Assembly: GCA_937991535.1 (NCBI GenBank)
Contig: CALKHN010000047.1
Span: 1 to 64,000 of the forward strand
DNA from: an uncultured Sphingobacteriales bacterium
Lineage (GTDB): Bacteria > Bacteroidota > Bacteroidia > Chitinophagales > Chitinophagaceae
Length of the DNA stretch: 64,000 nucleotides
Reading direction: 5' to 3'
Positions 34,654-42,768 of the stretch are shown here, in pieces. How positions within the stretch are numbered: position 1 is the stretch's first letter; each line of letters opens with the position of its first letter. Under the pieces are notes generated by a model. That model saw nothing but the letters and a program-made list of their open reading frames with translations. It was not told where the DNA came from and made no database searches. The translations under genes were made by a program, and so were the position numbers.

Positions 34654-36009
34654 ATGAAAGATTTGTACAACCGCACAGAAGGGGATATCAATTTATCTGC
34701 TTCCCGCAATGCCTGGTATAAAATAATTGCTCACGCTGAAACACAGCAGTACTTAAATGAGGACGCGCAGTATTTTCTGCACCAGTCCATGTCTACCCCT
34801 TGTTTGGATGTATTGCAGTCCTGCGAAGGCATCTATATTACAGACCTTACCGGCAAATCTTATATGGACTTTCACGGCAACAATGTACACCAGGTAGGTT
34901 ACCGCAATCCATTTGTAATGGAGAAAGTAAAAGCGCAAATGGATATATTGCCGTTTAGTCCCCGCCGTTATACCAATGTTCCGGCTATTGAACTAGCGAA
35001 AAAGCTGGCTTCCATTTTTCCTGGCGATCTGAATCGTGTATTGCTGGCGCCGGGTGGTACTTCGGCCATTGGCATGGCGCTGAAGTTGGCCCGGATTGTT
35101 ACCGGCAAACATAAAGTAGTATCGCTGTGGGATTCTTTTCATGGCGCTTCCTTGGATGCCATTTCTGCGGGAGGTGAACAGGTGTTCCGCAAAGGCATGG
35201 GTCCTTTAATGCCCGGTGTGGAAAGAATACCGCCGCCCACTTCATACAGGGGCATTTTCAGTGATGATGGCAATGATGTTGTGTACGCAGACTATCTTGA
35301 ATATGTAATAGAAAAAGAAGGCGACATAGGCGCTTTTATTGCAGAAACCATACGCAATACCGATGTGCAGATACCCTCAAAAGCGTATTGGAAAAGAGTA
35401 AGGGAAATATGTACCCGCCATGGCGTATTGCTTATTTTGGACGAGATACCCATTGCTTTTGGCCGTACAGGCAAAATGTTCGCCTTTGAGCATTACGGTA
35501 TAGAACCCGATATTGTTTGCCTGGGAAAAGGGCTGGGAGCGGGCATTATGCCTCTTGCGGCTATGGTTGCCCGTGATACGCATAACGTTGCCACAGATAT
35601 ATCCCTCGGACATTATACGCACGAAAAAAGTCCGTTGGGCTGCGTAGCTGCTGCAGCCATGATAGCGTTCATTGAAAAGGAGCATATCCTGGAGAAAGTG
35701 AATGGCGATGCCATATTTATGAAGGACGAGCTGGATGCGCTCAAACAAAAGCATGCTTTAATAGGTGATATAAGAGGCATGGGATTGCTGTGGGGCATAG
35801 AGCTGGTAAAGAACAGGGATACAAAGGAAAAAGCGGTTGAAGAAGCGGAGATGATCTTATACGAATGCCTGGCCAACGGGCTGAGCTTTAAAGTTTCACA
35901 GGGCAATGTTTTGCAGTTGTCGCCGCCGCTAACCATAAGCCGGCAGCAGCTTAAAGAAGCCATTAATATAGTAGATGCGGCTATTGAAAAGGCGATGGGT
36001 AAGGGATAA
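34654..36009 (+). CDS. Class-III PLP-dependent aminotransferase-like enzyme
   Basis: 451 residues of fold type I, cytoplasmic. Class-III features: LLAPGGTSAIGMALKLARIV and SLWDSFHGASLDAISAGGEQ, then HGVLLILDEIPIAFGRTGKM with the cofactor Asp, and IVCLGKGLGAGIMPLAAMVA with the PLP Lys in the CLGKGLG region. The N-terminal LNEDAQYFLHQSMSTPCLDV and SYMDFHGNNVHQVGYRNPFV resemble what I recall of (R)-1-hydroxy-2-aminoethylphosphonate ammonia-lyase (PbfA). PbfA normally sits beside phosphonate genes, and none are here. A generic aspartate aminotransferase-family label is the safer call. Single gene. Confidence 0.8.
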   Translation: MKDLYNRTEGDINLSASRNAWYKIIAHAETQQYLNEDAQYFLHQSMSTPCLDVLQSCEGIYITDLTGKSYMDFHGNNVHQVGYRNPFVMEKVKAQMDILPFSPRRYTNVPAIELAKKLASIFPGDLNRVLLAPGGTSAIGMALKLARIVTGKHKVVSLWDSFHGASLDAISAGGEQVFRKGMGPLMPGVERIPPPTSYRGIFSDDGNDVVYADYLEYVIEKEGDIGAFIAETIRNTDVQIPSKAYWKRVREICTRHGVLLILDEIPIAFGRTGKMFAFEHYGIEPDIVCLGKGLGAGIMPLAAMVARDTHNVATDISLGHYTHEKSPLGCVAAAAMIAFIEKEHILEKVNGDAIFMKDELDALKQKHALIGDIRGMGLLWGIELVKNRDTKEKAVEEAEMILYECLANGLSFKVSQGNVLQLSPPLTISRQQLKEAINIVDAAIEKAMGKG

Positions 36010-36040
36010 GAATGAATGCATTAAGGTTAAGTGAAAACTG

Positions 36041-36105
36041 TTTTTGTTCGGGACGGAGTCCCGGAAGAACATAGGGTATACGAAGTCAGAGACATCGTAC
36101 AGCAG
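36041..36105 (+). repeat. Dispersed GGGACGGAGTCC repeat, copy 2
   Basis: A 65-base element: TTTTTGTTC, GGGACGGAGTCCC (a 5-base perfect stem with a 3-base loop at 36050-36062), GGAAGAACATAGGGTATACG, then AAGTCAGAGACATCGTACAG. A near-identical direct copy lies at 37821-37887, and together they bracket the AT-rich patch between. The open frame downstream begins inside this repeat. Confidence 0.75.
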
Positions 36106-36130
36106 GGGATTGATCAGTGGCAATATAAGT

Positions 36131-36736
36131 ATGGCATCAAAATGGATACAGGGAGGAGATTTGGACGATATCTGGAAAAGCGGTGCTATAGGATTTGCAA
36201 GTGGCGTTATTGGAGGATGGGCTCAGTTGAACTTTGCAGATAAGATACCTCACGGTTGGGCTAGTGGTATCTTGCCTGATGATGTGTTTAGAAACGGACT
36301 GGGTAATATGGTTTCTGGTTCAATGTATGGAGCAGCAGATAGAGCGATTACTTCTTATGAAAACGGCGTTAGAGGTGGAAATTTATTATTGCATTCTTTT
36401 CTCGGAAGCCTTGAAGGTGGGTTAGCTGGATTTGCAACTGGTACCGGTTCAGGTATGTATAGCATCCTAAAAGCACCATCTGTAAGATCTATAATATCTT
36501 CTACTATAACATCTGTCCCTGGATGGGGCTTAAGAACAGGGAAAGTACTATTGACATTAACGGGAGCTGCAGGTGCCGATGCTCTTGCTGGTTCCGGAGC
36601 TTCATTATTTTGGAGGATTCTCGGGTTTTCTGGACTATTAGGTGGGGAGATTGGGTTACAATCAAATTATTTTAATATTACCAAATGGTTGAATCAGATA
36701 AAGTATCCTGATCCATTCCCGATTAAATGGCTTTAG
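36131..36736 (+). pseudogene. Rhs-type C-terminal fragment, probably a remnant
   Basis: The open frame can be read from a TTG at 36044 inside the repeat; the first good ATG is at 36131 (MASKWIQGGDLDDIWKSGAI). Content is Gly/Ala-rich amphipathic stretches: GAIGFASGVIGGWAQ, GLGNMVSGSMYGAADRAITS, and LLHSFLGSLEGGLAGFATGT. These resemble the segment just after the core of Bacteroidota Rhs-associated proteins. No Rhs core, signal peptide or catalytic toxin motif is visible. It looks like a truncated end with the front replaced by the repeat. It is followed by a small lipoprotein-like gene and a T9SS-sorted protein carrying an Rhs-like DAAGNRIKR motif. Rhs relationship is inference. Confidence 0.45.
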
Positions 36737-36761
36737 GTTAAGTAAATAAAATTCTTTTGTT

Positions 36762-37226
36762 ATGATTATTAATAAGCTTCTAATTGTTAGGATAGCAGTA
36801 TTATTCTATTACTTTGTTTATAATCAGGGCTGCACAATCTATTACGTACAAAACGATACTTCTAAACTGCAAACTGTGAGAATTATATATAATCAAAATA
36901 ACGATCAAACAAAAAAAAACGAGTCGAGGTTAATAGCTGCAGAAAAGGCAGGGAGAATTGTTGAACTTCATAAACATGCTGAAGGACTAGAAAAAGTATT
37001 TTTTGATTTCAGATTGCCGCCAAAGAACAAACTTCCACTTAATAGGCTGCTATCCTCTACATATTTTGATACTTCTTCATATGCATCAATATGTTATCCT
37101 GCAAAAAATATTTATGGAACAGACACAATAACCTGCCTCAGGTTTGACCAGTTAGCATCGAATACAAAATCAGATGGAATTCCTTTCTTATTGGTACGAA
37201 GCGAAAAGAAAATATTTATCAAATAA
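36762..37226 (+). CDS. Small secreted or lipoprotein-like protein, hypothetical
   Basis: 154 residues with a hydrophobic N-terminus (LLIVRIAVLFYYFVYNQGCT). The Cys at about 25 could be a lipobox Cys, although the preceding residues are not a good match. The remainder is polar (KNESRLIAAEKAGRIVELHK, DTITCLRFDQLASNTKSDG) and not recognisable. The sequence is AT-rich and less like the neighbouring housekeeping genes in codon choice. Position directly after the Rhs-like fragment would suit an immunity protein, but nothing else supports that. Confidence 0.5.
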   Translation: MIINKLLIVRIAVLFYYFVYNQGCTIYYVQNDTSKLQTVRIIYNQNNDQTKKNESRLIAAEKAGRIVELHKHAEGLEKVFFDFRLPPKNKLPLNRLLSSTYFDTSSYASICYPAKNIYGTDTITCLRFDQLASNTKSDGIPFLLVRSEKKIFIK

Positions 37227-37255
37227 CTTAATTATCAAACCATAATTTTTAAACC

Positions 37256-37702
37256 ATGCTAATTAAAATATTGATTCCCCTGTTCCTGCTTTTCTGCCTA
37301 CCGGTGGGTGCCCAGGAAATCCCCGTTGGCAGTTGTGGCTTATTAATGACCTACGACGCGGCGGGCAACCGCATTAAAAGAGAATACTATTGCAATAATG
37401 GCAGCAACCGCATTTCCAATCCTGAGTTGGCCAAGCAGCAGGAAGCCGCCAGCGCGGGCTTTGAAGAAGTGGATGCATTATACCCTAACCCAACAACGGG
37501 TAAGTTTTACATTACTTTCAACAAAGCGATAGATAATGCCATTATACAGGTACTGGATGTAAATGGTAAAGTCGTTCAGCGGGTGAAAGGCAGCGGTATG
37601 CGGTTGGAATTTGACCTGAGTAACCAGCCGTCGGGCACTTATTTTATTTTAATCAATACGGGCGGAGTGGTTATAAATAAGAAGGTGATCATAGCGAAAT
37701 AA
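37256..37702 (+). CDS. T9SS-sorted small protein with Rhs-like DAAGNRI motif
   Basis: 148 residues. Signal peptide (ILIPLFLLFCLPVGAQ). Mature N-terminal part LLMTYDAAGNRIKREYYCNN has the YDAAGNR pattern typical of YD/Rhs repeats. From about 75 it is a type IX sorting domain: LYPNPTTGKFYITF, IIQVLDVNGKVVQRVKG, ending GVVINKKVIIAK. In related genomes such small proteins are often next to Rhs genes (from memory). Here the expected large Rhs gene is missing, consistent with a remnant of a larger locus. Confidence 0.75.
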   Translation: MLIKILIPLFLLFCLPVGAQEIPVGSCGLLMTYDAAGNRIKREYYCNNGSNRISNPELAKQQEAASAGFEEVDALYPNPTTGKFYITFNKAIDNAIIQVLDVNGKVVQRVKGSGMRLEFDLSNQPSGTYFILINTGGVVINKKVIIAK

Positions 37703-37749
37703 GTTGATGTGGAAAAAATCAAAGCCTGGCTAATAAACTGTAGTGCCGT

Positions 37750-37768
37750 CCCTCTCTGCAGGAGAGGG
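37750..37768. repeat. CCCTCTC-type hairpin
   Basis: CCCTCTC (37750-37756) and GAGAGGG (37762-37768) form a perfect stem with a TGCAG loop, followed by AAAGAGGGTGAGG. There is no T run, so it is a short dispersed hairpin rather than a terminator. It lies inside the patch bracketed by the GGGACGGAGTCC copies. Confidence 0.5.
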
Positions 37769-37820
37769 AAAGAGGGTGAGGCAATAATAAAACGGCATTA
37801 AAAAGTTCCCTGAAAATCGT

Positions 37821-37887
37821 TTTCGTTTTGTGGGACGGAGTCCCCGGAGAACATATTGCATACGAAGTCAGAGACATAGTACAGCAG
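37821..37887 (+). repeat. Dispersed GGGACGGAGTCC repeat, copy 3
   Basis: TTTCGTTTTGTGGGACGGAG then TCCCCGGAGAACATATTGCA, and TACGAAGTCAGAGACATAGT with ACAGCAG. In the same orientation as the copy at 36041 and nearly identical through ATACGAAGTCAGAGAC. The GGGAC/GTCCC hairpin is intact at 37832-37844. Confidence 0.75.
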
Positions 37888-37918
37888 TTAAAGTAAAATA
37901 ATTAGTAAAACCCTGAAC

Positions 37919-38476
37919 ATGAAATACACAATTGGTTTCGCACTATCTCTTTTTATATTTACTTCAGTTTATGCACAAAAAAAGCAAGCCTTATTTGTGG
38001 GCGCCGGATTAGGTCTTGATCATGGAGGCATTGGTATAAAAACCGAGTATCAGCCATTCAAATACATGGGGATTTTTCTTGGAATAGGATATGATTTGGT
38101 TGGGCCAAGTGGCAACCTTGGTTTTATATACAATATCCTTCCCCACAAAAATTTCACCCCGGTTTTTATTGCTATGGGCGGAATTAACGGAACCATCATC
38201 ACCAAATACAGCTTTGCCGGAACAACCGTTAACTGGGAAAGCCGTGGGCAGTACGCAGGTGGTACAGTTGGCGGAGGATTTGATATTAAGTATGGCAGAA
38301 GAAAAAAGCAAAAAGTGAATTTTATGATCCTCGTACCTATACGCGACAGAACTTTTTATGATGCCCGGAGCAGTATTGTATCAAGAGGAGGAACTATAGA
38401 AAGAAATGCCAGCCCGGTACTGGTTGCTGCCGGGTGGAATATTGATCTTTTAAATTTGAGAGCAAGGGCCAAATAG
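37919..38476 (+). CDS. Secreted outer-membrane-like protein, hypothetical
   Basis: 185 residues. Signal peptide MKYTIGFALSLFIFTSVYAQ. The mature part is alternating Gly/aromatic strands (LFVGAGLGLDHGGIGIKTEY, MGIFLGIGYDLVGPSGNLGF), consistent with a small outer-membrane barrel. No named family was recognised. It begins 31 bases after the third repeat copy and ends with a strong bidirectional terminator. Confidence 0.6.
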   Translation: MKYTIGFALSLFIFTSVYAQKKQALFVGAGLGLDHGGIGIKTEYQPFKYMGIFLGIGYDLVGPSGNLGFIYNILPHKNFTPVFIAMGGINGTIITKYSFAGTTVNWESRGQYAGGTVGGGFDIKYGRRKKQKVNFMILVPIRDRTFYDARSSIVSRGGTIERNASPVLVAAGWNIDLLNLRARAK

Positions 38477-38532
38477 ATAACTGTAACATTTAATACCCGG
38501 ATCATTCAGGTAACCTACTACCAATGCAAAAA

Positions 38533-38573
38533 GGAACTAACGCTTTTAACCGTTAATTCCTTTTCTTTTTTTT
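38533..38573. terminator. Bidirectional terminator
   Basis: GGAACTAACG (38533-38542) pairs with CGTTAATTCC (38551-38560) with one wobble. A T-rich run (TTTTCTTTTTTTT) follows on the plus strand, and on the minus strand the stem is followed by TTTTT. It lies between the convergent genes ending at 38476 and 38586. Confidence 0.85.
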
Positions 38574-38585
38574 ATTTAAAACCAG

Positions 38586-39215
38586 TTACTTCTTGCTTCC
38601 AAGCATATAACCTACGGAAAGCCCGGCAAACCTTGTGCTTACATTCCCCAGTTCCGTATCTGCATTGGAAATGTTGCTCAGTCCATGGGTATAGTTGGCG
38701 CTTACGAAAAGATTGCTGGCAAACCGGTAACCCAGGGTTACATTTGCTCCCAGTTCAAATCTTTTAAGCACGCTTTTTTCTTCGGTTGCGCCTTCCAGTC
38801 CCTGTTTTTTGTACCAGTCTTCGGAGCCGTCATCATCCTTAAGCTTCGCGGATAACCCGTACGACAGGTTGGGCCCCAGTCCTAAAAAGAAACCGCCTGT
38901 TTTATACAGAAAATTAACAGGAATATCAAGCGCATACAGGTTGATATTTGTTTCTGAACTATATGAGGTACTTTTTGAATTGAACAGCAACTGGGGCTGA
39001 ACAGAAAAGGTTTCCGAAAGCAATATGTCGGCCACGCCTCCAAAATGAAATCCTGTTCCTAAGGCTGCCATTCTGCTCCACTCTCCATTGTATTTCGATT
39101 TCATGGAAAATGTGTTTTGCTGCACGCCGGCTTTTACACCAAAGGATACCTGCTGGGCTTTAAGTGTTGCGCAGCTAATAGCCATCGCAGTCATCAGTAC
39201 AAATGTCTTTTTCAT
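38586..39215 (-). CDS. PorT-family outer-membrane beta-barrel protein
   Basis: 209 residues. Signal peptide MKKTFVLMTAMAISCATLKA. The mature protein begins QQVSFGVKAGVQQNTFSMKS, characteristic of the PorT/outer-membrane beta-barrel family of Bacteroidota, and continues as eight or so strands (FSVQPQLLFNSKSTSYSSET, LYALDIPVNFLYKTGGFFLG) to the terminal RFAGLSVGYMLGSKK. The function of this paralogue is unknown. Confidence 0.82.
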   Translation of the reverse strand: MKKTFVLMTAMAISCATLKAQQVSFGVKAGVQQNTFSMKSKYNGEWSRMAALGTGFHFGGVADILLSETFSVQPQLLFNSKSTSYSSETNINLYALDIPVNFLYKTGGFFLGLGPNLSYGLSAKLKDDDGSEDWYKKQGLEGATEEKSVLKRFELGANVTLGYRFASNLFVSANYTHGLSNISNADTELGNVSTRFAGLSVGYMLGSKK

Positions 39216-39404
39216 TGATTTTGGGTTTTATGATGTACCAAAACTTTAATTTTTTTGGCACGAAAGCATGTAAACGGTAATGCCTGTACGTAATTGTATA
39301 AATTGGCTGTACTGTGCCTGTAATTACCATAGTTCAATTTCCCTGCTTTTGCACCAGTGCAGGCATAACTGCTAAACTTTTTGTTACTTCGTTTATCCTA
39401 TCGT

Positions 39405-40331
39405 ATGCACAGATTGAATCGTATTATATCCAACGCTTCTCTTTTTGTGGCGCTATGCCTGGTAACGGAATATGCCCATACCCAGCATTTTCTTCCACCA
39501 TCCGATACCTACAGTCCCGACAGGTTAAAAAAAGTGATCATTACCGAAGTAGCCATAAGCACCGCCGTAAGCATAGGGTTGTATTATCTCTGGTATAAAA
39601 AATTTCCCCGCAGCAGGTTTCATTTGTTTAACGACAACAGGGAATGGCTGCAGATGGATAAAATAGGTCATGCCGCTACCGCTTATAATATAGGCGTGCT
39701 GCAATACGATATGATGCGCTGGTGCGGCGTAAAGAAAAATGACGCTATCGTTATTGGTTCTGCAACTGCGCTGGGTGGACTAACGATTATTGAAATCTTA
39801 GATGGATTTTCAACCCACTGGGGATTTTCAAAAGGTGATATGCTGGCCAACCTGGTAGGCACGGCTATATTTGCTTCGCAGCAGCGCTGGTGGGATGAGC
39901 AGCGGGCAACGATGAAATTTTCTGCCCACTTTTCGCCTTATGCACAATACCACAAAAATGAATTGGGAAAATCATGGACATCCCGTATTCTCAAAGATTA
40001 TAACGGGCAGAGTTATTGGCTGTCCTTTAATATAAAGTCATTTCTGCCTTCCTCCTCATCGTTTCCCAACTGGCCATCCATAGCACTGGGATACGGAGCA
40101 GATGGCATGATTGGCGGGCATGCGAATCCCGACAGCATTAAGGGAAAACCTATTCCGCATTTTGATCGCACACGCCGGTTTATGTTATCACCCGATGCCG
40201 ATCTTTTCAGGGTGCGCTCTGTTGCTCCTGTAGACGCAGCTACCTACCTGCTGAAACCTTTTAAATTACCGGCGCCCACACTGGAGATCAATTCAAAGGG
40301 AAAGCTTAAGTTTTACGGACTATATCACTGA
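39405..40331 (+). CDS. DUF2279 (YfiM-like) membrane-associated protein
   Basis: 308 residues with the start at ATG 39405 (MHRLNRIISNASLFVALCLV) rather than a TTG 24 bases earlier. Hydrophobic N-terminus. The DUF2279-like part is recognisable from WLQMDKIGHAATAYNIGVLQ, IEILDGFSTHWGFSKGDMLA and NLVGTAIFASQQ. The C-terminal half contains LSFNIKSFLPSSSSFPNWPS and resembles barrel-associated sequence. The family has no firm function. Convergent with ispH. Confidence 0.8.
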   Translation: MHRLNRIISNASLFVALCLVTEYAHTQHFLPPSDTYSPDRLKKVIITEVAISTAVSIGLYYLWYKKFPRSRFHLFNDNREWLQMDKIGHAATAYNIGVLQYDMMRWCGVKKNDAIVIGSATALGGLTIIEILDGFSTHWGFSKGDMLANLVGTAIFASQQRWWDEQRATMKFSAHFSPYAQYHKNELGKSWTSRILKDYNGQSYWLSFNIKSFLPSSSSFPNWPSIALGYGADGMIGGHANPDSIKGKPIPHFDRTRRFMLSPDADLFRVRSVAPVDAATYLLKPFKLPAPTLEINSKGKLKFYGLYH

Positions 40332-40359
40332 CAAAATTTGAAATGAAGTTGTGCCGGCT

Positions 40360-41610
40360 TTACTGTGCAGACAGAGAGGACGCAGAAGTCCATTCTTTAA
40401 TCAATACCTCAATTTTGTCTTCTGCATTGTAAAAAGAAGCTATTTTCCTGATCACGTTTTCCACCAGTGCATCGGGGCAGGAGGCGCCGCTGGTAATGAG
40501 CAGTTTTGCAGGATTATGCTTCGGAAGGAAACCTGTGGTGAGCACTTCTTCTTTGGTGTGAAAATTATAATGAAGAATTTGTTCTTTTGACTGGATTTTG
40601 CTTTCGCTGCTGATAAAATAAGTGGGCAACTTTTCTTCACATAATTCTACCAGGTGAGAAGTGTTGGAACTGTTGTAGCCGCCTATTACCAGCGCGATAT
40701 CTGCATCTGTGCCCAGCATGCCCGAAACGGCGCTTTGATTGTCATTGGTAGCATAACACAGCGTATCCCTGGTGTCGGCAAAACGCTCTGTTGCATTGTC
40801 TTCGGTTAGCCCATAACGTTGTATCATTACCTGTTTAAGATGGTCAGCAATGGCCTGTGTATCGCTTGCCAGCATGGTGGTTTGGTTTACAACACCTATA
40901 CGCTGCAAATCGTTTACGGGGTCAAATCCTTCCGAAAACCTTCCTTCAAATTCCTGTGCAAATTGTGCTGCATTTTTTTCTCCTGTAATATATTTACCTA
41001 ACTCAATAGCTTCCTTAATGTCGTTAACCACCACTGCAGGTGCATTAACCGCGCTGTGCGAAAAAGTGGCCCGCGTTTCTTCATGCCGGGGCTTCCCGTG
41101 TATTACAATGCTATAACCTCTTCTGGCAATTTGTTCTGACCGGTTCCATACTTTTTCAACAAAGGGGCAGGTGGTGTTGAATCGTTTGGTTTCGAGGCCT
41201 ATATCGTTTAACTTTTTTTCAATATGAAGTGTAGTGCCAAAAGCGGGGGTAATAACAATATCATCGGCAGTGAGCGATTCAAAAGGCAATATTTGTTTTC
41301 CATGGGTATCCTGCAAAAACCGCACTCCTCTTTCCTGCAGGTCTTCATTAACGTGAGGGTTGTGGATCATTTCACTCAGCAAAAAAATCCTTTTACCCGG
41401 GTTTTCATCCACTGTACGAAAAGCGATCTCAATTGCATTTTCAACACCATAGCAAAAACCAAAGTGTCGTGCGAGGTAGATGTGTAAACCGCCCAGGTTA
41501 AGCAGGGTAGGAGTGAAGTCTTTCTTCATCTTATCCTGCTGTTTGCGCCTTTGTTTTATGGCGGAGATAAGCGGGCTGCGGTATATAATGGGAACGTTAA
41601 ACTGTTTCAT
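40360..41610 (-). CDS. ispH: 4-hydroxy-3-methylbut-2-enyl diphosphate reductase
   Basis: Last step of the methylerythritol phosphate isoprenoid pathway, giving IPP and DMAPP; a cytoplasmic [4Fe-4S] enzyme. 416 residues, longer than E. coli IspH because of an N-terminal extension seen in related bacteria. All three cluster Cys are visible: Cys53 in LARHFGFCYGVENAIEIAF, the Cys in FNTTCPFVEKVW, and the one in LLITSGASCPDALVENVIRK. Substrate residues also appear as IHNPHVNEDL and IVIHGKPRHEETRATFSHS. An internal Met at residue 28 is an alternative start. A ~1-kb tandem array lies directly upstream. Confidence 0.95.
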   Translation of the reverse strand: MKQFNVPIIYRSPLISAIKQRRKQQDKMKKDFTPTLLNLGGLHIYLARHFGFCYGVENAIEIAFRTVDENPGKRIFLLSEMIHNPHVNEDLQERGVRFLQDTHGKQILPFESLTADDIVITPAFGTTLHIEKKLNDIGLETKRFNTTCPFVEKVWNRSEQIARRGYSIVIHGKPRHEETRATFSHSAVNAPAVVVNDIKEAIELGKYITGEKNAAQFAQEFEGRFSEGFDPVNDLQRIGVVNQTTMLASDTQAIADHLKQVMIQRYGLTEDNATERFADTRDTLCYATNDNQSAVSGMLGTDADIALVIGGYNSSNTSHLVELCEEKLPTYFISSESKIQSKEQILHYNFHTKEEVLTTGFLPKHNPAKLLITSGASCPDALVENVIRKIASFYNAEDKIEVLIKEWTSASSLSAQ

Positions 41611-41683
41611 GCAAGGTTAAACTCCAGTGTGCAAAGGTAAGGAGTTTAGTGTAAGTGAAAGAGCAGTGTACCTGTGAGTTTAA

Positions 41684-42680
41684 ATGTTAAAACCCAAAAC
41701 TCAATCACATAGTCACAGTAGAAACATATAACACAATAGCGTAAACAAAACCATGTGTATTTATCTGACATATGATCCTATGTGTTAAAAATAAAAAATC
41801 AAAGCACATAGGCACAGTAGGAACATAGAACACAATAGGGCAAACAAAACCATGTGCAACTATCTGCACTATGATTCCTATGTGTTAAAAATAAAAACTC
41901 AAGCACATAGGCACAGTGGGAACATAGAACACAATAGCTTAAACAAAACCATGTGTATCTATCTGATATATGATCCTATGTGTTAAAAATAAAAACTCAA
42001 TCACATAGGCACAGTAGAAACATAGAACACAAAGCGTAAACAAAACCAAGCACATCTATCTGCACTATGATTCCTATGTGTTAAAAATAAAAACTCAATC
42101 CACATAGTCACAGTAGAAACATGGAACACAATAGGGTAAACAAAACCAAGCACATCTATCTGGGCTATGATTCCTATGTGTTAAAAATAAAAACTCAAGC
42201 ACATAGGCACAGTGGGAACATGGAACACAATAGCGTAAATAAAACCATGTGTATTTATCTGGGCTATGATTCCTATGTGTTAAAAATAAAAATCAAAGCG
42301 CATAGTCACAGTAGAAACATATAACACAATAGCGTAAACAAAACCATGTGTATCTATCTGACATATGATCCTATGTGTTAAAAATAAAAACTCAATCACA
42401 TAGGCACAGTAGAAACATAGAACACAAAGCGTAAACAAAACCAAGCACATCTATCTGCACTATGATTCCTATGTGTTAAAAATAAAAACTCAATCCACAT
42501 AGTCACAGTAGAAACATGGAACACAATAGGGTAAACAAAACCAAGCACATCTATCTGGGCTATGATTCCTATGTGTTAAAAATAAAAAATCAAAGCACAT
42601 AGGCACAGTAAAAACATAGGAACACAGCAGAGGGAGAACTTATGTGTACCTATGTACGTATGATCCTAAGTGTTGAAAAA
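41684..42680. repeat. Tandem array of about ten ~99-bp units
   Basis: The box TGTGTTAAAA recurs at 41781, 41881, 41979, 42077, 42177, 42276, 42374, 42472 and 42572, giving periods of 98-100 bases. Each unit has CACATAGGCACAGTAG near its start and ATCCTATGTGTTAAAAAT at its end. CACATAGG and CCTATGTG are complementary within a unit and across unit borders with an AT-rich 17-19-base loop. The units ending at 42077 and 42177 are repeated nearly exactly by those ending at 42472 and 42572, a higher-order duplication. The two ends are degenerate. It fills the divergent gap between ispH and the GH13 gene. No protein of this composition is credible. Confidence 0.93.
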
Positions 42681-42768
42681 AGGACATGCTGCTGTACTCC
42701 TGTACTTCGGCAAAATATATTACCTTCCCCGCCAGATATTTTAAATAAAACCGATAACCTGAATTACC

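Noticed and set aside
36041..36105. Attachment sites of an integrated mobile element for the bracketing repeats
   Set aside because: No integrase or transposase gene lies between or beside the copies and a third copy is far away, so recombination between dispersed repeats is the simpler reading.
42121..42324. 67-residue plus-strand open frame inside the tandem array
   Set aside because: It is a by-product of the repeat (period of 99 bases is a multiple of three in places), with internal sequence duplication and no protein character.
41684..42680. CRISPR array
   Set aside because: The units repeat about every 99 bases and the parts between the boxes are themselves conserved, not unique spacers; no cas genes are near.
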